Assembly: GCA_963691655.1 (NCBI GenBank)
Contig: OY829328.1
Location: 31,577,890 to 31,641,889, forward strand
DNA length: 64,000 nucleotides
Reading direction: 5' to 3'
Source of the DNA: Toxonevra muliebris
Taxonomy: Eukaryota > Arthropoda > Insecta > Diptera > Pallopteridae
The translations under genes were made by a program, and so were the position numbers. Below are positions 27,401 through 40,693 of this stretch, piece after piece; the stretch's first letter is position 1, and each line of letters opens with the position of its first letter. The notes under the pieces are model-generated. The model was not told the DNA's origin and made no database searches. It saw only the letters and a list, made by a program, of their open reading frames with translations.

Positions 27401-30400
27401 CTAGTCGAGACGCTATGTAAATGCTGCTGAGGGGTGGATGTATCATCCGATTTAAAAACTTCATGGTTGGCATGGAATCATTTTCGCATTTCTCTAACCT
27501 AATAATATTTTTCTTCTTTTCTCCAACTATACCACCGCTTTCAATTAGCATAGCCAAATGAAAGAAATTCTTCACTTTGACCACTCGAGCATATTCGAAA
27601 AAGATCGCGGTTTTCGTAATCATTTAACCCAGCATTCCATATATGGGGCAAATCGCGTCAAATCACCACCGGAAAAAATAAATCACTCCGATTTTGTTGA
27701 AACTTGGTATACTTATTGTACTAGTGAACTAATTTTTTACGAGAAGGAGAATAAGTAATATCAACGGATTGGTTAGATACAGGGGCGTAAAGTTCAAACT
27801 TTTTTGCTCGAAGAATAAAAATGGTGTTATTATTATCAATGATATTATTTTGTAGTTTAAGAACCTTAATAATTGTGTAAATGGCTTCTTATTAAAAATT
27901 TAATTTTTCTTAAATAAAATTAAAATTATATTCAATTTTTTTTCTACTAAATAATTACTTAATTAATGAAGATTTGAAAACATTAAAGGTTTTTCCCGAA
28001 TCGGTTTCATACTAACATATATCTTTGTTTTAAAACATTTACACAGTTGTGTCACGCACTGTATATTTATATGAAAAATTTACTCTAAAAAATAAATGAC
28101 AATAACAACATATTCTTTGGCTTAAGATTCTTGAAATACACAATAATATCGTGGATAATAATAACACCATCTTTATTCTTCGATAATACCAAAGGTAGTT
28201 ACGCGCAATGGTCAATAGCTATGGTATGTTTGCTGCGCACCACCGTTCGGCGCGCTGGTTCTAAGTCTTGAATTGTTATCACTACTTAACGTTCCAACTA
28301 CGTTTGATACGTCATTTTAAAGAGGAAAGCATAAGCTTTCTTTTAGAGTAAAGTAAGAAAAAATTAAAATTGTCGCATTGTGAGGAAAAATGAGAAATGT
28401 TTTTGAATTTGAGTTTTTTGGTAAAAAAAAATAAATTACAGTACTTAAAATATTTTTATTGAAAAGATGGGATAAAACCCTATTAGAAACTTTAAAGAAT
28501 GTTTTTAATAGGTTAATGTGATCTCACAATATGAATTTTTGAAAAATGACATAGAGAAAAAAAGTCCGAACTTTACGCCCCTGTATCTAACCAATCCGTT
28601 GATATTATTTACCCTCCTTTCACGTAAAAAATGTAGTTCACTAGTACAATAAGTATATCAAGTTTCAGCAAAATCGGAGTGATTTATTTTTTCCGGTGGT
28701 GATTTAACGCGATTTGCCTCATATAAGCCTTGATCTCTGACGTTGCGCTTATGGCCGTCTTAAAAACAGAAAAAGAGCGTGGTCCAATCGGCAATTTAAA
28801 AAATATTCAAAGGTGGATGGTAAAAGGAACGCAAGACCAAAAATAAATTTTATAAATGATCAATCGCCCAGATTAAAAAAATATCAAATTACCCAAGTAG
28901 GGTTTAATTGGATCAAAAATTTGGGTGATTGCTCATTTTTGGGTTTTGTGCGATTTTCACTAGGGCGAATGAATTTTGAATTCAAAACAAAGAACAAATA
29001 TGAACTCTATAGTTTAACTAAATAACAAGGTTAAAAACTCAATAAGTGATGACGTTTATAAAAAAAAAAGATACAAATTCAATCAACTTCGATTGATCAT
29101 TTTAATTTGTAAAAGCTGCTTCAAAAACTTTCTTCATTTTTTATTGGAGCAAAAATGTTTTTCTGTTTTGTTTTAAAATTTTAAGACAACCGGATATAAA
29201 CTTAAAATAAGAACTAAATAATGAAAAAACAGAAAAATAAATATATTTTAGTTTTCTAATTTAAGATTGCAAAATTAATCCTAATATAATTTTATCTTAC
29301 ATCACGCATGCGCATGTAACATTTTTTGGTTGCATTATTTTCATTTTTTACTTTATTATTTTATAATTTGTTTACTTCATTTTAATTTGCGCAAACAATC
29401 ATGAACAAAAACACTTTTTTCATGGGCATACACACACATACACACGCCACACACATAAACACATGTAAAAACAGATACATAAAGCAGTTTTTCACTCAAC
29501 ACCTTTAAACTAAAAATCTGAAAACTTAGATAGATAACCTTAGCCTACTTATTGGGGCGTATTATTTATTTCTCTGACGTTTTAAATTAAAGCATCAAAC
29601 TGGATTATAATTATGGTAAAATATTCCTTTTGAAATATAGGCTTTTTGACAAGGACTGTCGCAATTGTTTTATGCACAAGTCAATTTGTATACACACACA
29701 TACATACATACATTCGTGTATGTCACTCTATATGATTTTATTCAAGTCACTTTGTCACTTTACATACACATCGTATAATGACTTAATTATAAATTACGAC
29801 GATTCTAGCAATTAAATAATCAGGCCATAAATACCACAAATACAATTTAAATTTAAACGGACATTCGTGATAATTGCAATTTATGACACCATGTAAATGC
29901 TTAAGTGCACCCAACAAAGTCTCACCACCACACCACCACCATTTACTATCACATTGTCACACGAACTGAAAACTGTACACCAGCGACACCACCACCACTG
30001 AATCGATTTATCCACTTACCCTACTACCCACCCACGCATACTTACACCAGTTTTATAATTTTTTCGATTTAAATCTTATTTTGTCCTTTTTTCTTTGATT
30101 ATTTTTGGTACTTCCTTCGCTCCATTTCACATTTACTGCAAAAATATTTTTTCAACAATTTCTTTTATTTTTAATTTGGTTTATTAAATTTTCGTTTCTC
30201 TTTTTTGTTTTGGTTTCATTTTTCATTTTTAATATTTTGAAAGCGACAAATTACCGCTTGACACACGTACTAGCAATTCCAAAAATCCCCATGCAGCACT
30301 GTTGTTTTTAATTCAAATCCCGTACCCTCATCCTCATGTTATCATCGTCATAATTGTGTGAATTGCAGCAATGGGCAGTCCATACTATAGAGACATGGAT

Positions 30401-33400
30401 GAGCCAACAAGTCCTGCAGGCGCGGGACATCATCGGAGCCGTAGTGCCAGCAGACCACCGATGTCACATGCAATGGATTATCCAAGTAAATATAATATAT
30501 TCATTTATATATTAATCCTGTAAAAAATGTAATCCTGTAAATGTAAAAAACTGTTCAGAAAGTTTCAAATTTTTTGGGCCACATTTACTGACCACAAATG
30601 TTGAAAAATCAAAGTAATAGCTCGAAAAATTATTGGTCATCCAGAAGAACCAAGGAAAAAACAATTACATAATGCCGAAGAATGTCAAAAACTAAAAGCT
30701 CTGAACACAATTTAAAATCTCCCAAACTTGATGCTGATAAATAAAATGAAATCGCCAGTTAAAATAACAAAGTTTTAAAATAACCAAGTTTTCATGATAA
30801 AAAATTAATTTTCCAACATTTATGTTAGGTTATCGTGTCTCAAAAACCCTTGTACCTCGTGAACAGTTTTATTACTAACTGTATTCACATATTTTTATTC
30901 TAATATCTTATTAAACAGGAACAAGATATCAATCGCTCGATCGAGGGGGTTTGGTTGATCCGCATGATCGCGAATTTATACCAATACGTGAACCACGCGA
31001 TCGATCACGTGATAGATCTCTCGAAAGAGGGTTATACTTAGAGGATGAACTGTATGGACGTTCAGCGCGGCAGAGTCCAAATCCTATAGGTAATTAATTC
31101 CCATGTTTATATTATTTTTTAGTGTTGGTAAAATATATTGAAACAACAAATTAATCAATACTTTATTTATTACAAAAAAGATTTGGACCAATGCCAAAAA
31201 AAAAAAGTTCTGAAAATTTCCAATCGCTAAGTTCAAATATTTTCTTCTTGTTTCTTTTTAAAGGTTATAATACTGGAATACCAACTACGGATCGTGCATA
31301 TCTAGGTGATCTACAACATCAAAATACAGATTTGCAACGTGAATTAGGGCAATTAAAACGTGAACTAGAAATGACTAATCAAAAACTTGGCAGTTCTATG
31401 CATAGCATTAAAACATTCTGGTCTCCGGAACTGAAAAAGGAACGTGCTTTACGTAAGGAAGAGAGTGCGAAGTACAGTTTGATTAACGATCAATTGAAAT
31501 TATTGAGCACTGAAAATCAAGTAAGTTTTAGAATTATTACAATTGGATATATCTACTCAAACATTATTATTTATATAAGTGTCGACTGTTGTAGATCGCA
31601 AAAAAATAAAAACGAACTAAAACTCTTTCTAAAACATTTCCAATGTCATATTTGTTTTTAATAAATTTAAATTTTTAAACATACATATATGTATGCTTGA
31701 AAATTAAACATAAAAAGTGTATAGATTGAAACTGACTAAACTAGAAAATTTGAAATATATTTTTAATTAGTGCAGTGTTGGAAAATTCCAGTTAAGTTGC
31801 TCAAAATTTTATCAAATATAGCCGAACTCTCACATTGCTTCAATATATCGTTTCAATATTTTGGAATACAGAAAATGTATTTGAATTTTCTGTATAAAAT
31901 CTTTCTACTAATCTATATTGAAATTCGGGCATGAAAGGGTTAACCAAAAAAAAACAAAAGGTGAGTGAAATTGTCGTTGCGTACTCGTAAACGCAGTCGA
32001 GTAGTCAAAAGCACACAATTTTTAATTGAAGCAAAGTACTTAAAAGAGAGAAAAGAAGATTCAAAAAAGTCAGAGAGCAAGTTTGTTTTCTTTAATGTTG
32101 TTTTTCCGATTGTGTTTTTGCACGAAGTAGGGCCGACAAAAGCCGGGTCGTTTAACATTTAACACATATTTTGTCCCATAAGAAATGTTCATTTCAAAAA
32201 TTTCGAAAATTAGCCATAGCAAGGATAACTACTATATATTTTGATAAATTGTTTGACCCTAGAAGACAAAAGTGTTTTCTCGCGTATTTTTCAGCGCTGA
32301 ATTCAAATCCATCGTCAGCACAGTTTTTTTTAAATTTCGAATGTTGCGTTGTCATAGCAACTTACAATAGGGTGATTCTCTAAATGTAGTATAATTGCAC
32401 GATAGCACGAAATGCAAAAATACTATACTAAATCATACTACGATTCGAGAGCGCACATTAACGTAGAACTGTAGTATATAAGAAATGAAAAATAAATGTA
32501 AGCACAGAGAGTGAGGGAGAGGCACAGAGTTGCATTTAATATACTACACTTCATTGTAGTGAACATAGTATACATGGGTATCGTTGTAGGAAAAGTTTTT
32601 AAGTGTTGCAAAATGGATTGACGTGTATTTTGTTTTTGTTTCGTTGTACGGATTAGAAAGTTTTACAATTCGTGCTATCGTGCTACAGTGCAAGGGCATA
32701 TACTAGACATAGAGAATCACCCTCATTAGTTGCTGTGTATGCGTCAATACCGTACTAGTTTCAATTGAAGGGTTGTAAGTCTAAAGGGTCTAAGCGCCAA
32801 AATTTCTGTTTTGGAGACGATAAATTTTTTCTCACATACATATTTAGAAAGCCTAATATGATTGTAAAGAGTTTGATGTCTTATCTATTTAAAAAAAAAA
32901 TAACAAAAATACGAGCTTGGGATCTAAATCTAAAACTAATTGCAGCCGTTTAATTTATATTTTTGTTATATCTCCATTCAATGTTTTTGGAACTTAGACC
33001 CTTTTGACTTACATCCCTTCAATTGTATTCAATGCGTATTTTAATGGTTCCAAATCAAAAATTAATTGATGAAAATGCCAATAACACCGAGCAAAGTCAG
33101 TGTGGAGTATTTTTGTAATTTTAGTGGTGTTTACATATTTCCTGGGTAGTGGAGCATACCTGTGGTATTACCAGGCTAACATGGAGCACTATGGACAATA
33201 GACGAACTAGACAGCTACGACTTCGGTGATCACGGGACACTGCATAATGGGGAGATATGCTGCAAGACTGGGACTGCCATTCAATGACTTCTGTCGGTAC
33301 TGCGGCTCTGAGGAGGAGGAAGAAACAGTCCTCCATTTCATGTACGCAGGAGGAGACTAAATCACCTGGGTTTAACTTTCTTCACTAGTCTGTCCGAGCT

Positions 33401-36400
33401 GTCATCCATAAATAGTGATTGCAAGCAAACAAGCAAAGACAGGAATCTGTACATATTACTTGTTGATGGGCGACCAAATATATTTATGGTATAAACACAA
33501 TATGAGGTTTAACCTCTAACGTCAATAATGTGTAAAAGAAAAACAAAACCAGTTGGATTTGATTTTTGTTTTTACAATTCATTTTGTTTTTATTTATGTT
33601 GTCAATTGTCAAACAATAAAAGGAAAAAATCAAAATTCTACAATTTGAATCAAGTGTTGCATAAACTAAAATTATTTACTTCGTTTAATTATGCGGAATC
33701 GTCAAAATCATCAAGAAATAAAGCAAAACTTGAAAGAAAATGTATATATTTTCGTACTAAAACGTGGCAGCACTTGGCTTTTTTTGTAAAAAATATGGTA
33801 GTGTTTCCCCTCTCACAGGAACATTCTGAAGTTGGAAGATTTGAAATAAAATCTATTGTAGCGTCGTTGGGGCGGCAGCAAAACTCAGAAATTTTTGTTC
33901 CACACAAGTTCATAAAATTCGATGTGTTTGTTAATGTTGGAGTCGGTTTCCAATGCTCCCAATTATTTGAAACATTTTCCTCTTAACAATATTTTGTTTC
34001 TTTGTGAACTACTGATCTTTCGCTTTATGCTATAAACACAACCAAAACAGCAGGCCTCTAACCGCTTACTTCTTATGAGAGAATAAACACAATAAGAGCG
34101 TCTACCTCTACCATCAAGAATATGTAAAATAAAAAGAAAACAAAAGCAGTTGGATTTGAATATTGTTTTAACAGCTCAGTTTTTTTTTATTTACGTTATC
34201 AATCATCAAAAAATAAAAGGAAAACTTCAATATTCTGTAATTTGAAAAAATTGTTGTATAAATTAAAATTATTTACATCGTTTATTTGTGCAAAAATCAT
34301 CAAAAGATTGAAGAAACTAAAAGGAATCGGGGAAAAATTACATATATTTTCGTACTAAAACTTGGCAGCACTTGGATTTTTTTGAAAAATATGGCAATGT
34401 TTCCCCTCTCATAAGGGAGAAAACATTGTGAAGTTGAGAAAATGAAATTTGAATAGAATCTGGTGGAGCGTCGTTGAGGCGGCAGCTAGCTTCAGAAAAA
34501 TTCTGTGTGTTTGTTGTTGAAGCTGAGGCCGGCTGCTTTGGTTGTGTTTATACCATTACTCCTTATCCAAGAACACTGATATCACTTGACAATCCATAGC
34601 TTTCACTGTCATTCTTACAGTCCGCATTACATTTAAGTGCTAAATAAATGCGAATAACATTGTATTTAGAAATTTAAAGCACCTACGTTTCTCTATTGAA
34701 TTAATTACATAAATTTTTGCTTCACTCTAGAAACAAGCAATGCTGGTGCGTCAATTGGAAGAAGAGTTGCGTTTGCGTATGCGTCAACCAAATATTGAAA
34801 TGCAACAACAAATGGAAGCAATTTATGCTGAAAATGATCATTTACAACGTGAAATCAGCATATTACGTGAAACGATTAAAGATCTTGAATGTCGCGTTGA
34901 AACACAAAAACAAACGTTGATAGCACGCGATGAAAGTATTAAAAAACTATTGGAAATGTTGCAAACAAAAGGAATGGGTAAGTGTATTACATAGTTAATT
35001 ATCGCTTCTACTAACTTAACTTAAAGTTTAAAGCCATACGAAAGCTATAAAAGAATTATCCTTCTACTGTTTAGATTTCTGATATCTACATACGAAATGT
35101 TACCAAAATTATTATTTTAAAAATATTAAAGCCGATTTATTATTATAAAGCTAACTACTTCCAATTTTCCTTCATTTTCATACTTACTAGGCAAAGAAGA
35201 AGAACGTCAAATGTTTCAACAGATGCAAGCCATGGCGCAAAAACAGGTAATTCAAAATTCATATTAATCACAATTAAAACAGAAACTATTGCAATTGCTT
35301 ATTAAAAAAAAATTACTACATATTTGTATGTACTTTAAAAAGAAAGAAAAACAAGCAAATGAAAATAAAACAAACACATTTATTTATTTACTTTTTTATG
35401 TTAGAACAAATGCCTCGCATTTTTACTGCTACTCTATTGTAAAATTCAATTAAAATTTTTCTTTCTAATACTTCACTTTATTTTCACAAAAAAAAAAAAA
35501 AGAAAAAAAAACAGTTCACAGATAATTTATCTCATTTTAAGATTTATTTTTAATTTTTAATTCTGGCTTTTCTCTACTTTCTACTAATTCTTTTACTACT
35601 TGAACTAAATATTTTTGTTAGAGAGTATGAGTTTGAGCTATACTTACTTAATTAACAAGTAGTGCTGCTTTTCAAAAATATCTATTTAACTAACTCTTTT
35701 TTGTTTCATCATATATAACATATTTTACATATTTCAACATAGACAACACATTATCATAATTATTTTTCTTATGCCTACTGGTTCCTTGAATATTTTTACA
35801 TTTAGCAATTTTGTAGTTTCGATTTTTCGTTTCATTTTTTAATAACTCTAAAATCCTTCTTAATAAATTTTTTGTTTGTTTGTTTGTTTATAGTAAATTG
35901 AAACAAAAGCCAAAAATTGGAATGAGCCGCCTGTTTTTTTTTTTTTTTTTGAAATCATCATTAAATGAAAAGTTATACAAAACATACATGCATATATATA
36001 CATAGGTGCATACTACATGCACACATATATATGCACATAGATATATAGTCATGTGCATATATATGTATGTCATTTTCGATGCCATATTTTGTGTTTGCTA
36101 GTTTCAATCTGTATTTTTCATGCAGAAATTCTTGCATACAACTTCATAACAATAAAATTCAATTTCAAAAAAATGTACATTTATCTATAAGTTATTATTG
36201 CTGTTGTATGTTGTTGTTGTTTTTGTTGTTTTATTTTTGCTTTTGTAAGTTGTGAACCGTGTTATGTGTAAGTGTGAGTGTTTATTTTTGCTTCCTTATT
36301 GCTATCTTTTAGTTTTCTTCGATGTCTTTACACTTGGCTTTAGTACAACAAATAGAAGATAATAGAATCTTTTCGCATTGTCATTTACATCTATGCACTT

Positions 36401-39400
36401 GTAAGCACAATTTCTTGAATTCATTTTACTACTCATGCAGACATAGTTACTTAATGCGCTGAATACATGTATGTGTACCTACTTTAAAGAAAAATGGGTC
36501 AATGATAATTTCATCATTGCATCACATCATCATCATGAAAGGCGAGGCACATGGAACGTGGAGTATACAACACAAACACAATTCCAAAATTGTTCAGCAA
36601 TATCTATACACGTAATGAGTTTTTCTTGTATTACCATACACAGCCTTTTGCCGTCAGCACCATGTCTATCTCGAATACCATAGTGCACATTCTCGTCATT
36701 GTCGCCGCCATCGTCTTCAGCCATTATTATCTGCATTTTTAGCGCTGGTTCTAGAACTTGATGCCTGCCAAGTTTTTCTCTTCTTTTCCTCATAATTTGC
36801 ATGCAAATTCTCTATGCGCTCGCATAAAAATGAACTCTAAATAAGAAAAAGCAGCATTTCACATCAGCTCATATTAGCACCAGCTTCATGTACTCATACG
36901 CATGTAATAGAGTGTAGCTGCTTGCTGCAGTACACAGAAACACACGCACACATACGTTGGTTATAAAAGAACATACTTGTACTTGTTTTTGTTGTTGCTT
37001 TCATGACTTCATACACTTATGCATAATGCTAAAGTACATTTACGAGCAGCAGTTACTAGTTTTGAGAAATAAACTCACACAGTGTTGCGGCTATAACTTA
37101 CGCAGCAAAGCTAAAAGAAGTGAAGCAACTACCAGAAAAATTAAAAAAAAAAACGCAATAAAACCGTAAAAATATGGTGTATTTTTAGCTTGATGACCAT
37201 TTTATAATCTCGTCGTCTCGTCTTTGCTGCGTTTCCTCTCCTTTGTACAATGGCAACAATTACAATTTCATACTTTCCCATTTTTAGTCTCCATGTTTTT
37301 TACCATTTTTGGTTGCCTTTTTGCTAGTTCATTTATTTTTATTTATGCTGAAATTGTATTTTTGTGTATATGTATAGCTGTGTATAGCTGCGCGACTCCA
37401 TTTAATGGCGTATTGTGTGTACTTGCATATATACACTCATTTGTGTGTGTGTATATGTATGTGGACGAGTATATTGTACTATTCAAAAGTGTCCACAAAC
37501 ACGCTAGGCTTGGCGACGCCAATATTCTCTCAACTCAGCTGAATTGAACTGAGCCCTCCCTCTAAAATTTTTCGCTTGAAACATTTTAACATGCCCTTGA
37601 GTTGCTGCTCTATTCACAGACACCCACACATCGAACACTTACACACAAAAAGCACAATTTTTTTTTCTTTACTCACTCAAGGGAAATAATAATAACAAAA
37701 AAGTGGAAAAAATAATATTGTTGTTATTTGAATTGTTACCATTTTAATATGCTGCTATTGCTGTTGTTGCCTTTGCTGCTGTTCCCGTTTATTTTTTACA
37801 ATTATTTACACACAAATAATATTTTGTTAGTGAATGCGTTGTGAATTAATCAGTATGTCAGTCAGTATGATAAAAGAACCGATTTTTTTCAGTTTTATTT
37901 TTAAAAAACTACTCCATAACCAAATGAATGAATAAACACGAATGAGCGAATGAATGAATAAGTGCGATAAGTTTTATTTATTCTTTGTTACGTATACGCC
38001 ATGTCGACCAACCCACTACATAGTCGTACTTGTATTGTAGTAAATTAAATGCTTCAATGGCAATGAAATCAGATTTATATAGGAATTTATGTATTTTTTA
38101 ATGCCTTCTAATTTATGGTGTTTATTATTATTTTGAGTTTTAGTGTTATTATTTTATGTAGATTATACAAAAATTATAACTTTTAGTAAGTACAATGAGT
38201 CAATTATGGTTAGTTGAATAGATTTATTATACTTGGCTAAAATCAGGTTGTGAACATGCACTAGCTGATACAAATATGGTCAAAGGCAGGGTCCAATTTT
38301 TTTCTTTCTTACAAAAAGGTTTTTAGTTTTGCAGCAATGATCATAATGAATGAAATTTTAGTCGGTTGTAGTTGGGAGGATTTTATCTTGGCACCCTGAT
38401 ACTTTTGGAAATTACAAACATTTTCATATATTTTAATTACCTCTACTCACTCTCTCGTCCTCTTTCACTTTTTCTTCTCCTTTACCTCCTAGAGCACGGT
38501 GCATAAATAAATGATATGTATTTAAGTATTTTGGTTGATGAGCAGTTGATTTTGTGGATGTTTTTATTGATCTGATCACCTATCAATGGCCAATTTCGGT
38601 TTACATATTAATATTTTAATTTTTAATCAGAGCCAAAATATCCTTTCCCAAGGAGCTTTAATGTCCTAATCGCTAATCGGAAAATCGCCCTTCAATATTT
38701 ATTAGAACCACTTACTCGTGAATGTGAAAAAATCCTTAACATTCCTGATCACGAAAGACCTGATACTAATAAACAGGGACTTCATTATTACAGAGACTGT
38801 ATCTTTCATATAGGGATCACTGTTAGACAGAGTAACGACAAAGAACAGAAAACTTTAATTTATATACTATGCGTACAGCTCTGATTCACATATGATAGAG
38901 GAATCTAGGTAGTTGCCGCTACGGACAAAATAATAGCATTAAGGCAACAGATTCAAATCACACTAATAATATTTTATAATGATCTACTAATATTTTGTTT
39001 ACAAAATATTAACACTAACCACCAGAACAATGATCCTCAAAATAGAAGAACATCTGCCTAAACTTTTTCTCTCATGACAATATCGATGTTTTTAAGTGAT
39101 CTCAAGCTACAGATCTGAACTTAATTTAAAATATATGGGATGCCACATAAAAAGGAGCTTCCAAAATCTTACCAATAGTTTGGAAGGTTCTACGTATTAT
39201 AGCGCTGACAAAATGGTAGATGACTCCTGTAGAGATATGCGGGGTTATAGTTAATCAAAATAATCTTAAGTTTTTATGATAAAAATTGTATATGTTATAT
39301 ACATTCTGATATCAATCTTTTTGTTTCTTGAAAAGCACTAAATGGTTCAAATGATCTGAGGTTTGTAGCAATGTGCAACAAGTGGGGAAGGACATCCAAA

Positions 39401-40658
39401 GTGGTCAAAAACCGCATAACTGTGTGCACAACCCCTAAGGTATAGATATATGGAGTTAGTTCCTTATCGCATGGTATCACAAAGGACATTTTTGGCCTAA
39501 ATGTGAAGCCTTTTAAACCTATTCAAAATAATTAGTTTATAAACCTAATTGATTTGATAGCAGAATCAATAACGGTTAACAGAAAAGTACCAGCATTTCA
39601 ATCAATTTTATGAGTACACGAAGCATGTTGCGTATACGCCATGTACGCCACAATTTATATTATAGTTGAAGCTTTTTTTTATATAAACAAACTTTATTTA
39701 GGTCAAACTAAACAAAATGTGTGTTTAAATATTAAAACAAATTGCTAGTGAAAATATATTTATTATTTTATTATTTTTTAATCTAATAATTTTAATGAAT
39801 TCTTTGTTTTAATTTTATATATTAATATTGCGTATACATAGAATGATTTGGAGAAAGAAATTCTGAAATTTGCTAATGAAGAGAAGGGGGTAAGTTTTTT
39901 CGTAAAAAACTAGGAATATTATCACAGTAAATGCAACATTAATTCAAAGAAAGAAACCTTTGGAATACATTATTCATTAAAAACCAAATAGGCTAGAGAT
40001 AAAAATAAAGGAAAAATAAATATCGAGTTATATACACAGTAGAGGGCTATTTCGCTCTTCTCGATAACTTGTGCTCTATTAGAAAACAAACTACAAAAAC
40101 TATTTTTTTTTTCAAGCACTGGGTATGTTTAAAATTTTAAAAATTCATTACTAAATTGTTCCTTTCAATTTTAATTTCATTTTCAATTGAATTCATTTAT
40201 AGGTCAAAATGCTGTAGTAATTATGAATGAGTAGTTTTGTTTGCTTTATTTTATTTTTCAAATTGGCTAAACAAGTTAAACGAGCAGTAACTGAATGAAA
40301 AGGAAAAGTTTAGCTAGGTAAACTAGCAATAGCAAAAACTGCAAGAAAAAATTGTTATAATGTGTACACACAAAAAAAAAAAACCTTAATGTAAAATAAA
40401 TTAAAATTTATAGTTTCTATGTATGCGTGCATATATGAAAACCAAACCAATTACTTTGTGCCATATACGTATAGACAACATGCATCCAAATACAAAAAAC
40501 AAACACAGAAATATACAAAAGCTAAAATTTTAAATGGCATTTATAAAATTTTCATTTACATACAAACAAATCTGAAATTAGTATACATATTAAATAGTGT
40601 ATACATGTATGCACATATGCATTTAAATTTACACAAATATACATGCTTTTATATATAG

Positions 40659-40693
<35 letters not shown>

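Larger units (their letters stand above)
24434..30368. other. brp intron with inverted-repeat elements
   Basis: A 5.9-kb intron with no coding exon found. It holds a 24-bp perfect inverted-repeat unit (26943-27418), a split long hairpin (27640-28725) and scattered ATC(A/G)CCCAAA-type words (25840-26120, 28860-28960). The 3' part has CACACA/TACA simple repeats before the acceptor ATTGCAG at 30362-30368. Confidence 0.6.
31521..34730. other. brp intron largely made of transposable-element remnants
   Basis: From 32369 to 34556 nearly every stretch belongs to an inverted-repeat element or a LINE relic, each listed separately. The outer parts (31521-32368, 34557-34730) are plain AT-rich DNA. Open frames here lie in repeat DNA and are not genes. 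Confidence 0.6.

Noticed and set aside
33528..33986. 152-codon open frame
   Set aside because: It lies in one copy of a duplicated non-coding repeat, and the second copy at 34110-34520 does not preserve the frame.
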